Assembly (NCBI RefSeq): GCF_000614125.1
Contig: NZ_BAKJ01000001.1
Location: forward strand, 1 to 64,000
Direction of reading: 5' to 3'
Length of the DNA stretch: 64,000 bases
From: Bacteroides rodentium JCM 16496
GTDB lineage: Bacteria > Bacteroidota > Bacteroidia > Bacteroidales > Bacteroidaceae
Below, piece after piece: positions 37,054-46,984 of this stretch; position 1 is the stretch's first letter; each line of letters opens with the position of its first letter. A program made the translations under genes and the position numbers. Below the pieces are notes generated by a model, which saw nothing but the letters and a program-made list of their open reading frames with translations, was not told where the DNA came from and ran no database searches.

Positions 37054-38766
37054 TTATTCGTTAAACAAGTCTGTTATTCTCTCTTCGGTGAAAGTGTAGG
37101 CTGCAGGTGTCCCTTTCAGCAGGGGATTCTGCACGGTTTCCGATTCCGGGTAGGGGAGTAGGAAGATACTCTCCTGCACATTGCCCACGGAGCGGTTGGT
37201 GGCATCTTTCTCGCTGTCTATCTTCAGGTTTTGCGTTTCGGCATCCCATAGCACCGGGATGTTGGTGTCGCGCATCTGGCCGGTGATGTAGTTCATCACG
37301 GCTTGCTGCTGGTAGTATGCCCAGCGGACCATGTCGTACCAATATTGTCCTTCGAGGCAGAGTTCCAGGCGGCGTTCGCGTCTGAGGTCGTCAAAGGTGA
37401 ACTGCTTCTTGGCAGGTGCCAGTCCGGCACGCTGACGGATGGTATTGTAGCATTCCAGTGCCTTCGCGTCGGTGCATACGGCGTCTGTTCCCAAGGTCAC
37501 TGTGACTTTAGAGTCCGACTTTATGTCACCGGTCTTTACGGCTGTCAGCGTGAGGTCGGTGCCGAAGCAGGCTTCCGCATAGTTCAGGTACACCTCGGCC
37601 AAGCGAATCATGTAGGTATTGATAGGGGTGCTGCCATAGGTAATGGCCGCATTGTCCTTGCTTGAGCCACACACATACTTCTTGCAGTTGAGTTGTGTTT
37701 CAGAATATTCCATTTGCAGGCCTCCCTTGTCGCTCATCAGTTCGGGATAGAAGTCGCCATAGGCCATCCATGTGGCTTTGCGGCGGGTGTCTCCTTGCTC
37801 GTATTCCCAAATTACATTGGGCTGTGCCACGGTGGCTCCCCCCCAGGCGCGGTCTGTACCGGTCACGTCCGAGCCGTATGCAAAGTAGTTCTGAATGGTG
37901 TTCGATTCACCGTACACGTCACTCTTGGCCACCCATTGCAGGGCAAAGAGCGTTTCGCTGTTGTTGTTGTTCTCTATCTTGAAGAGGTCTGCATAGTTGT
38001 CCATCAGGCTGAACTTCTTGTTTTCTATCACCTTCAGCGCTGCCTTCTTGGCCAGTTCCAGATATTCGGCGTTGCGGGAACCGCTGTTGGGGTTGCTGCT
38101 GTAACCGGCATAAGTGAGGTATACGCGCGAGAGCATGGCGAAGGCGCTGTAGCGGTTCACACGCCCGTTGGCATACGAGGTTTCCGGCAGATACTTGGCA
38201 GCATACTCCAAATCTCTCATGGCGAACTCAAACACATCTGTAGCCGGGCTGGGGGCTATGATGGGATTGTTTACCAGCTCGTCCGAGTTCTCGTTCAGAA
38301 TCACATTTCCCCAGAGCATGGTGAGGTAGTAGTAGGCCACGCCGCGCATGAAGCGTGCTTCGGCTATGTATTGGGGCTTCACCTCTTCGGACATCTTGCC
38401 GGATTTGATGCTGTTTATCACTTTATTGGCCTGCTGCACTACGATGTAGAACGACTCCCATGCTTGTACCAGCGAACCGGTAAGTCCGCTTTCGTTGAGG
38501 TCGGTATACGGGTAGATGTAGTCCGAGTAAGGGGCGCGCAGGTTATAGCCGCGTCCGTCGCCCATGCCGTAGTAGAACTTGTCGTTGAAGTGGAACCATA
38601 CTTTACTGTATAGCGGTGCTGTGGCGGCTCTGCAGTCTTCTTCTGTCTGGTAGAAGGAGTCGCCCGAGATGCTGGAGTTGTCTTCGGAGTCGAGGAAGTC
38701 GCTGCATCCGGTGAACAAGAGTGAAACTCCCAGCATAAATATGCCTAATATGTTATTTGTTCTCAT
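37054..38766 (-). CDS. SusD/RagB-like outer-membrane nutrient uptake lipoprotein
   Basis: Cell-surface lipoprotein lid of a SusCD transporter, here for xylan oligosaccharides. Signal MRTNNILGIFMLGVSLLFTGC with lipobox FTGC. The helical TPR scaffold is visible (SFYIVVQQANKVINSI, IAEARFMRGVAYYYLTMLWG), and the C-terminal half contains the family features YMIRLAEVYLNYAEACF, ECYNTIRQRAGL and DDLRRERRLELCLEGQYWYDMVRW. Intact at 570 residues. It lies 20 bp after susC and 18 bp before the SGBP gene, a single operon. Confidence 0.95.
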   Translation of the reverse strand: MRTNNILGIFMLGVSLLFTGCSDFLDSEDNSSISGDSFYQTEEDCRAATAPLYSKVWFHFNDKFYYGMGDGRGYNLRAPYSDYIYPYTDLNESGLTGSLVQAWESFYIVVQQANKVINSIKSGKMSEEVKPQYIAEARFMRGVAYYYLTMLWGNVILNENSDELVNNPIIAPSPATDVFEFAMRDLEYAAKYLPETSYANGRVNRYSAFAMLSRVYLTYAGYSSNPNSGSRNAEYLELAKKAALKVIENKKFSLMDNYADLFKIENNNNSETLFALQWVAKSDVYGESNTIQNYFAYGSDVTGTDRAWGGATVAQPNVIWEYEQGDTRRKATWMAYGDFYPELMSDKGGLQMEYSETQLNCKKYVCGSSKDNAAITYGSTPINTYMIRLAEVYLNYAEACFGTDLTLTAVKTGDIKSDSKVTVTLGTDAVCTDAKALECYNTIRQRAGLAPAKKQFTFDDLRRERRLELCLEGQYWYDMVRWAYYQQQAVMNYITGQMRDTNIPVLWDAETQNLKIDSEKDATNRSVGNVQESIFLLPYPESETVQNPLLKGTPAAYTFTEERITDLFNE

Positions 38767-38785
38767 ACTGATAAGTTTTTTTAGT

Positions 38786-41700
38786 TTAGAAGGTTACGTT
38801 CATGCCGAAAGTATAGATTCGGGGTGACGGGTAACGGTAGTTGTCGAAACCGGTGAGCAGCGCGTCCTGATTGGCCGAGCCGATTTCGGGGTCCATACCT
38901 TTGTATTTGGTGAAAGTGTATACATTCTGCAGGTTGCAGTACAGTTTCATATTTTCTAATTTCAGGGTGCGTACCCACTTTTTGGGAAGCGTGTAGCCCA
39001 ATGAGATGGACTGTATGCGCAGGTAGGAGCCGTCTTCTACATAAAGGTTGCTGAAGCGGTAGTTGGACTCATTGGTCTTGGTGGAGCCGGACATGCGGCA
39101 GGCGTAGGCATCACCGGCCACAATCTGGACGTTGCGGTAGTCATCCGGCCCGTTGGGGTCTATCAGTCCTAATTTTGCATAATTCAGTGCGTCTTTCAGC
39201 AGATTGTTGTTGGAGTGGGCGTCTTCCATCTCGCGGCGTCCCCAGTTCACAACCTCGTTGCCTACAGAGCCGTTCAGGTAGATGCTCAGGTCAAACCCTT
39301 TGTAAGAGAAGGTGTTGCCGAATCCGAAGGTGAAGTCTGGCTCCGGATTGCCAATGTAGGTACGGTCTTTCTCGTTGATTACGCCGTCCTTGTTGAGGTC
39401 CTCGAAGATATAGTCGCCTATCCACATGCTGTTCTTGCCTATCTCCATACCTTCGGGCAGGGCTACAGGCTTCACTTTTCCTTCTCCGTCCTTGTAGTAG
39501 AAGTCGGTGGCTTTCTCAAAGCGTCCTATTACTTTGTAGCCATAGAATTGTCCGATGGGCTGCCCCACGGCAGTGCGGGTCAGTATGGTGATGAGCGAGC
39601 CGGTCTGGTTGGTCTTGTCTATCAGGCTGGTGGCGGTGTCCAGTTCCTTCACCTTGTTTCTGTTCAGCGAGAATACGAGGTTGCTTCTCCACTGGAATCC
39701 TTTCTTGTCAATGTTTACGGTGTTCAGGGTCAGTTCCACGCCTTTATTTTCCAGGGAACCGATATTCTTCCAGGGGGCTGCTGTGGCACCCGGACTGTTT
39801 GATGTCCCCACGTAGGCAGGCAGCGGCACTTGCAGCAGCAGGTCTTTGGTCTTCTTGTAGTAGATGTCGGCAATGAACTCTATGCGGTTGTCAAAGAGGT
39901 TGAGATCCAATCCGATGTTGCTGGAGTAGGTGGTTTCCCATTTCAGTTTAGGATTGGGGGTATTGCCGGCCAGCACGCCCGTTCCCCAAGTGGTGGCCAG
40001 GGAGGAATAGATGGCCCGGTAGGCATTGTTCACCACATTTTGGTTACCTACGGCACCCCACCCCAGGCGGAGCTTCAGGTTGTTTATTACAGGATTCTCT
40101 TTGAGGAACGACTCGTTGCTCACTTTCCATGCCAAGGCTGCCGACGGGAACCATCCCCAGCGGTTGTCCTTGTGGAATTTTGAAGAGCCGTCGCGACGCA
40201 TGGTGAAGGTCAGCAGGTAGCGGTCGTTGAAGGAGTAGAACATACGCCCGAAGTAGGACAGGATGGAGCTTTCACCGCTGTTGCCGTTGTTGGTGGCTGT
40301 GGTGGCATCTCCCAAAACCAGGTCTGTGGAAGCGTTGGAGAGGTAGCCGGTGCGGGCACCATAAAGGTACTCCCAATGGCTCTGTTGCATTTCCTGACCC
40401 ACCATGCATTGATGCTGTGCACGCCGAAGGTGCGGTTGTAGTTCACGATGTTTCTCCAGCTCCAGTATTTGTTGTACGACTTGGAGAAAGCTCCGGTGCG
40501 CACCTCGTTGGTGATGGCGCCAAAGTCGTAGGAGGGATTGAACTTGTAGGTGTTTGTGATGCCGTAGTCAAAGGACAGTTCGGTCTTGAAGGTGAGTCCT
40601 TCCAATATCTTGGCTTCGGCATAGGTATTGGCGCGGATGTTCATCTTCTCGTTGCGGTTGTCGTTCAGCATGGCCAGACCCACGGGGTTGGTCTGTACAA
40701 ACTCATCGGTGTCGGGACCGTCGAAGTTGCCGTCGGCATTGCGCACGGCCACATTGGGCGTTTGCAGCAAGGCGGTACGTATGAGTGATTCATCAGAGAT
40801 GGTCAGCTTCTGGCGCGATTCGCTGAAGGCGAAGTTGATGCCCATCTTGAGGTATTCCTTTACTTGTGAGTCGAAGCTTCCGCGCAGGTTCAAGCGGCGG
40901 AATCCCGAGCCGACGGCGATACCGTCTTGCTGCAGGTAACCGGCACCCATGGCGTAATTGTTCTTGTCGTTGCCGCCGGTTACGGAGAGGTTATGGCTTG
41001 TCATCAGGGCCTTGGAGAACATTTCGTCTTGCCAGTCGGTGCCGTCTCCCAAGAGGTCGGGGCGCACGAAGTTGTTGTCCTTGTTCACGATGCCCCAGTC
41101 TTGTCCGGCATAGTCTTTGCCGGAGCGCACGTTGCGGTGCTCGGCATATTCGCGCAGGTTGAGCACGTCGAGCTTGTTGGGCATTTCCTGCCAGCCCACA
41201 TAGCCGTCGTAGGTGATGCTGGCTTCGCCTGCCTGTCCGCGTTTGGTGGTAATCATGATGACACCGTTGGCGGCACGTGCACCGTAGATGGCTGTGGCCG
41301 ATGCGTCTTTCAATACATCCATGGAGACGATGTCCGAGGGATTGATGGACGAAAGGGCATTGTCTGAGCCGGAGCCGGTGGAGTTGTCAATGATGACGCC
41401 GTCAATGACGAAGATAGGTTCATTGGACGAGTTCAGCGAGTTGACACCACGGATGCGGATGGAGGAGCTGCCGCCCGGCATACCGGTATTGGCCTGCACC
41501 TGCACGCCGGCTGCACGTCCCTGCAGCGCTTGATCTACGGAAGTTACTACGGATTTCTTGATGGCGTCCTCGCTCACCGAAACCACAGAACCCGTCAAGT
41601 CCGACCGTTTCATCTGGCCGTAGCCACTACCACCACTTCGTCCAGAAGTTCGGTGTCTTCTTTCAGGGTTACGTCAATCTGCTTCTTTCCGGCAACGGCG

Positions 41701-41957
41701 ATTTCCTGAGTCTTGTAGCCGATGAATGAAACAAGGATGGTGCTGTTGGAGGGGACGTTGAGCGTGAAGTTACCGTTCATGTCGGTAACGATGCCGTTGC
41801 TGGTCCCTTTTTGTACTACACTGGCTCCTATCACGGGGCCGAATGCATCTTTCACTGTTCCCTTCACAGTGATGTTTTGTGCATAACCCAGAAACGGGAG
41901 CAGGCACAGTAGGAAAATAAGCCCAAGAGGCTTAAAGATGGAATTTGTGCATTTCAT
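38786..41957 (-). CDS. SusC/RagA-like TonB-dependent transporter (frameshifts near 41624 and 40405)
   Basis: Outer-membrane channel partner of the SusD-like protein. Signal MKCTNSIFKPLGLIFLLCLL, then a carboxypeptidase-regulatory-like domain (ITVKGTVKDAFGPVIGASVV). The TonB-box-like segment LLDEVVVVG(Y)G is split by the first break (one G of GGG lost). The plug follows: SVVSVSEDAIKKSV, DQALQGRAAGVQVQANTGMP, SSIRIRGVNSLNSSNEPIFV. The second break lies in the barrel at HSINA/MVGQEMQQSHWEYL. The barrel ends SPRIYTFGMNVTF. About 1058 residues joined. First gene of operon 1. Confidence 0.93.
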
Positions 41958-42105
41958 AATGAAATTGATTTAATGGATAACTATTTATCTCGTTCTATTT
42001 TCCTTCTCTTATATAATAAGGAGGAAGGGAGTGAGCCTTGAATCTCATGTTTTCATATTGGTTCCAATTTGATTAATGGTTAAACTTCTTTTTTTTACTT
42101 TGTTA

Positions 42106-42113
42106 CAAATTTA
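42106..42113 (-). promoter_or_regulatory. -7 box TAAATTTG of xylan operon 1 (susC)
   Basis: Complement of CAAATTTA, exact TAnnTTTG, about 150 bp before the susC start, which leaves a long leader. No strong -33 was seen, fitting an activator-dependent promoter. Confidence 0.55.
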
Positions 42114-42153
42114 CTTTATAGCGGTGGAAGACGTTTGCTGCAATGTTTCCTGC

Positions 42154-42214
42154 GTTACATGCTTATGTTACATTACTTTCCCCTGTGTAACATATCGTTT
42201 TCTTGTTGTAACAT
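42154..42214. promoter_or_regulatory. candidate HTCS operator: GTWACAT repeats upstream of susC
   Basis: GTTACAT at 42154 and 42167, GTAACAT at 42187 and 42208. The 42167 and 42187 copies lie 54 and 74 bp above the -7 box, matching operon 2; 42187 and 42208 are 21 bp apart. The repeats fit binding by the AraC-type domain of the adjacent HTCS protein. Confidence 0.6.
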
Positions 42215-42393
42215 CTATGCTTTGCAGCAGTTTTTCGGGGCGATATTTAAGAAGAAGTTCTCTTTTTCATTTTTCATCCGCCTCATCCGAGTCCAAGAAA
42301 TATATACAAAGCTTCAATGAAAGGTCCGTGTCTTGGGGAATGTAATCCTTTTTCTTTTCTTGTTTCGTGATACTCAGCCTCCCCTTTCCCGAT

Positions 42394-42481
42394 TTTACTA
42401 AAACTTCGGGAAAGATTTACTAAAACTTCGGGGAAGATTTACTAAATCATCGGCGACGTTTTACTAAATCTTTTCTTCACG
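42394..42481. repeat. four tandem 22-bp direct repeats beginning TTTACTAAA
   Basis: Units start at 42394, 42416, 42438 and 42460, an exact 22-bp period. TTTACTAAA is invariant. The first two units differ by one base (TTTACTAAAACTTCGGGAAA with GA, versus GGGGAAGA end), and the last two diverge in the second half. The period equals about two helical turns, so stacked protein binding is plausible. Confidence 0.75.
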
Positions 42482-42667
42482 GCCTGCAACGGTCTGAGAG
42501 GGCATTTCCTTCCCCGTTTAGAAAAATAGACTTGAAAGGGATATTTGTCAAATAAATGTTCCCATGCCGACAGTTGTACACCTGGCTTTCACTTCCATCT
42601 GCTTCCGCGTCAAAGCGATGGCAAATTCAAGTTTCCGGGTAGCCAAGGGGAGGGAAATGGTGAAAAA

Positions 42668-42687
42668 ACATCCGGTAGAATGGATGT
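42668..42687. promoter_or_regulatory. inverted repeat ACATCC-N8-GGATGT in the HTCS promoter
   Basis: Six-bp arms with eight-base spacer, ending 15 bp before the HTCS -7 box, so it covers the -33 region. It could be an operator for a dimeric protein. Confidence 0.4.
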
Positions 42688-42702
42688 ATGCAAAATATTA
42701 AC

Positions 42703-42710
42703 TATATTTG
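42703..42710 (+). promoter_or_regulatory. -7 box TATATTTG for the HTCS gene
   Basis: Exact TAnnTTTG, 72 bp before the start codon at 42782. Confidence 0.6.
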
Positions 42711-42781
42711 TGTGTAGGATGAAGCCTTGAAAGACTGTCTGGCTGGAATCCGGACTTTTGAATATAACCTTTTTGAATATT

Positions 42782-45700
42782 ATGAAAATCAACTGTATAC
42801 GATTCTTTTTATGTTGTTTGCTTCTGTCTTTGGGTTTGAATGCCGCTGCACAGACGGGGCGTTTGTATTCTACGGGAACCGGATTGTCCAGTAGCCTGAT
42901 AAACCAGCTTTATCAGGACAGCAGGGGCTTTGTGTGGACGGCCACCGAGTATGGGCTGAATCGTTTCGACGGGCTGCATTTTACGGGCTATTGGCATCAG
43001 ACAGATGACAGCACTTCCATCAAGAACAACTATGTTCGGACACTCTTTGAGGACAGCAGGCAGAATCTGCTGGTGGGCTGCATTGACGGGCTGATGAAGT
43101 ATGACCGCGAACTGGATTCGTTCTGCGAAATCCCCATGATGCGTGCAGGCAGGCAGGTTTTCCCGCATGTCACGCAGATGCGCAAGTTGGGCAATGGGGA
43201 AATCTGGATTAGTACCACCGGGCAAGGAATGTTCCGGCTGGACGAACAGCGGATGCAGGCATTCTCCTTGGATGATGTGTTGAAGCAGGCCAACTATAAC
43301 TATCAGTCCTGCTTCTACGAGGATTCCGGGGGAACTATCTGGATAGCACTTACGGCAAGGGAGTCATCTGCCACACTCCTTCGACGGGAGAGACGAGTGT
43401 CTTTAAATATCCGGCAATCAACGATAACAATGTTTATGCCATTCAGGAAGACGGGGATGACAATCTGTTTATAGGCACACAGAAGCAGGGCTTGTCCAGA
43501 TACGATAGGCAAGAGGCTCGTTTCGTGCCGGTGCCTTGCGATGGGGAAGAGACGATTTCGGTTTACTGCCTGCTGTCGGTGGACGGAAGGTTGTTGGTGG
43601 GTACCGATGGGCAGGGCGTAAAACTGTATAATCCGGTGAAGGACTGTCTGGAGGTGTACAGCAATAATTCCACACCGCAGGATTTCTCTGCCGGGAAGGT
43701 TCATGCCATCATGGTGGACCGGGAAAGGAATCTTTGGCTGGGGCTGTTTCAGAAGGGGATAATCATGATTCCCAAGACGGGGAACCAGTTTGAATATTAC
43801 GGGGATAAGTCGGTTTACCATAATCCCATCGGTCATGGCTGTGTAATGTCAATCTTCCAGGATAGCGGGCAGCACTTGTGGGTGGGTGCAGACAATGAGG
43901 GCCTTTTTGAACTCGACTCCGACGGAAAGAGGCTGAGGCACTTCAAACCCGGTGACTCTCCACATTCGGTGGCCAATACGGTGATGTGCATGTACGAGGA
44001 TTCGGAAAAGAACTTCTGGGTAGGTTCTTATACCCGTGGATTGGCTAAAATGGACCGGAACACGGGAATGTGCGAATATGGACTACCCATCGACAATGAG
44101 AAGATTTTCTCCGTGACGGAAGACCGGCACCGGAATCTCTATATCGCCACTTTAGGCTCTGGTTTCTATCGGTATAACCTGAAGACGAAGATGCTGGAAC
44201 ATTTTGAATCTTCGAAGGATGAGATTGGTGACTTGAAGCGGGACGAGCTGGCCAATGATTGGCTGAACTATCTGTTCTGCGACAGTGACGGGCTGATATG
44301 GATAGCCCATTACAAGGGAATCAGTTGCTTTAATCCGCAGACGGGCAGTTTCCTGAGCTATAAGGATGCCAATGTCTTGGTGAAAGGATGTGTGGGATAT
44401 ACCATTTTGGAGGATGCCGACGGAAGGATATGGGCGGGCACCAGCGAGGGGCTTTATTGTTTCGACAAGAAGTCGGGTGAAGAGCGGAAGTTTACCACGG
44501 GCAACGGGCTGCCGAACAACGTTATATGCGGACTTTGCAAAGACGAGCGGCAGAACTTGTGGGTCAGCACCTATATGGGTATCAGTCGCTATGATGTGAA
44601 AAAAGACTGTTTCGTCAATTTTTATGTGGGCGACGGCCTTCAGGGGAATGAATTTACACACGGAGCTTTCTATAGGGCAGAGACCGGAAAAATCTATTTC
44701 GGAGGAGTCAACGGCATCACTTGCTTTCTGCCGCAGAACATCAACGGGGTGTCCAAAGAAATGGATGTGTGGATTACCGATTTCTATGTGTTTGACCGTG
44801 CGGTACACAAGAATGTCCTTTCGGGCGGCAGACCGATAGTTGACGGTGTGGTGCAGGATGCCGACCGATTCTGCCTTTCCCATAGCGACAATACATTCAG
44901 TCTCGTTTTCTCGACTTTGCAGTATAAGAATCCGGAGCAGATTTCTTATCAGTACAAGATTGAAGAGTTAGGGGGGCGATGGCTGACTACCGAACCGGGA
45001 GCAAACCGTGTGACGTATAATAACCTGCTTCCCGGGACATATACTTTTTCGGTGCGAGCGATGAGTCACGGCAATCTTTCGGAAACGCGTACGGTGAAAA
45101 TCCTGATTACTCCTCCTTGGTATGAAACTTGGTGGGCTTATTGTATTTATGCCTTGTTGGCGGCTTTGCTGTTGTGGGGCATTGTCAATACGCTCCTTTC
45201 GCGTATGAGGCATCGGCGCGAAATCATGAAGCGCGAGCACGCCGAGCAGTTGAACGAGGCCAAACTACAGTTTTTCATCAATATTTCTCATGAGATACGC
45301 ACGCCGATGACGCTCATCCTCAATCCGTTGGAGAAGCTGATTTCTGAGGAAAGCGAAGGTGAGTTGCGCAAGACGTATCTGATGATTTATCGCAATGCAC
45401 AACGCATTCTTCGCTTGATAAACCAACTGATGGATATACGGAAGTTGGACAAGGGGCAGATGTTCCTCAAGTTCCGCGAGACGGATATGGTAGGGTTTAT
45501 TGAAGATGTAATGCAGACTTTTGAGTATCAGGCGCGTAGAAAAAATATTGCCTTTTCTTTCAGACATGACATGCCGCAACTGAAAGCATGGGTGGACCTG
45601 AACAATTTCGATAAAGTGCTGATGAACATCTTCTCCAATGCCTTTAAATATACTCCGGAGAGGGGGGAGATAACGGTGGACCTGGCTGTGGGCAAAAATA

Positions 45701-46863
45701 TGGCACGGCGGGATGCCTTGCGTGAATATTTTGAAATAGTGGTGACGGACAACGGTACCGGCATCAACCAGAGCGAAATAGAACGCATCTTTGAACGCTT
45801 CTATCAGGTGGACAATGACGTGACGAAATCCAACTTCGGCACCGGCATCGGCCTGCATTTGTCCCGTTCATTGGTGGAACTGCATCATGGAGTGATATAT
45901 GCCGAAAATCGGGATGAAACGTCGGGAAGCCGCTTCGTCATCCGTATTCCGCTGGGTTCGGCGCATTTGCGGACGGATGAACTGGAAAGGGTGGAAGGTG
46001 AGGCATCGGTTTCGGTACCTCTCCACTTGCCGGATTCGGTCGCGGAGGAAGATATGTTCGAAGGGGAAAACTCCGGAAAAGGGAGCAAGGCCAAGACCAG
46101 TTTGCGCATATTGTTGGTGGAAGACGAAGAGGAAATCAAAAGCTATCTGAAGCAAGAATTGCAGAATGAATATCGCATATCCGTTTGCAGCAACGGCAAG
46201 GAAGCATACGACATCATCTTGAAGGAGATGCCGGACTTGGTGATTTCTGATGTGATGATGCCCGAAATGGATGGACTCACACTTTGTCGGAAGGTGAAAC
46301 AGAATACGAACGTCAACCATATCCCGATAGTACTGCTCACGGCAAAATCCCGTATAGAAGATACTTTGGAGGGAATGGAAACAGGAGCTGATGCTTATAT
46401 AGTGAAACCTTTCAACACGGAATTGCTGAGGAGCACTATCGTCAATTTACTTGCCAACAGGCGTCTGCTGCGTAACAAATTCAGCGGTGCGCAACAGCAA
46501 CGGGACAAGATGGAGAAGATTACGATGAAATCGAATGATGAGGTGTTGCTTGCCCGGATCATGAAGGTGGTGAACGAACACTTGGACGATTCGGAATTCT
46601 GCGTGAAAACACTTGCTTCGGAGGTAGGGCTAAGCAGGGTACACATGCATCGCAAACTGAAAGAACTGACCAATCTTTCAGCACGGGATTTCATTAAGAA
46701 TATCCGTCTACAGCAGGCTGCGACTTTACTGACTCAGAATAAGAAAATGGCAATATCGGAAGTTGCTTATGCTGTGGGTTACACGAACCTGTCGCATTTC
46801 TCCAGTTCCTTTAAAGAAAAATATGGATTATCTCCCAAAGAATATATGAATAGGGCCGAATAA
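42782..46863 (+). CDS. hybrid two-component system regulator (HTCS) of the xylan locus (frameshift near 43346)
   Basis: All-in-one sensor and activator. The signal peptide (MKINCIRFFLCCLLLSLGLN) is followed by a long periplasmic propeller of repeats such as IWISTTGQGMFRLDE, LWVGADNEGLFELD and IWAGTSEGLYCFDK, and a Y_Y_Y domain (YKIEELGGRWLTTEPGANRV). Then come a membrane helix, HisKA with FFINISHEIRTPMTLILNPL, an ATPase domain (NIFSNAFKYTPERG, DNGTGI, FGTGIGLHLSRSL), a receiver (RILLVEDEEEIKSYL, DLVISDVMMPEMDG) and an AraC-type HTH (VGYTNLSHFSSSFKEKYGLS). One G of GG is lost near 43346 (IWIG/TYGKGV). About 1360 residues joined. It presumably senses xylooligosaccharides and activates both operons. 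Confidence 0.93.
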
Positions 46864-46919
46864 CAGACAGCCTGTCTGATTCGCTATGATTGCTGCGGGT
46901 GTTTTGCAGCACCCCAAAA

Positions 46920-46955
46920 AAAGAGTAGGAACCTCGATATGGGCTCCTACTCTTT
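46920..46955. terminator. two-way terminator between HTCS and secDF
   Basis: AAAGAGTAGGA (46920-46930) pairs with TCCTACTCTTT (46945-46955). The flanking A-rich and T-rich ends suit both convergent genes. A second hairpin, GGGTG/CACCC, precedes it. Confidence 0.75.
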
Positions 46956-46984
46956 GTTTATGTACAGAGAGAATGCAAACTCTC

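Larger units (their letters stand above)
41958..42781. other. 824-bp regulatory intergenic region between susC and the HTCS gene
   Basis: No gene is seen. It contains the susC -7 box, GTWACAT repeats, a 4 x 22-bp tandem array, and the HTCS promoter with an inverted repeat ACATCC-N8-GGATGT at 42668-42687, each listed separately. Confidence 0.7.

Noticed and set aside
42394..42481. 22-bp tandem array as a CRISPR
   Set aside because: The units are contiguous with no spacers and no cas gene is present.
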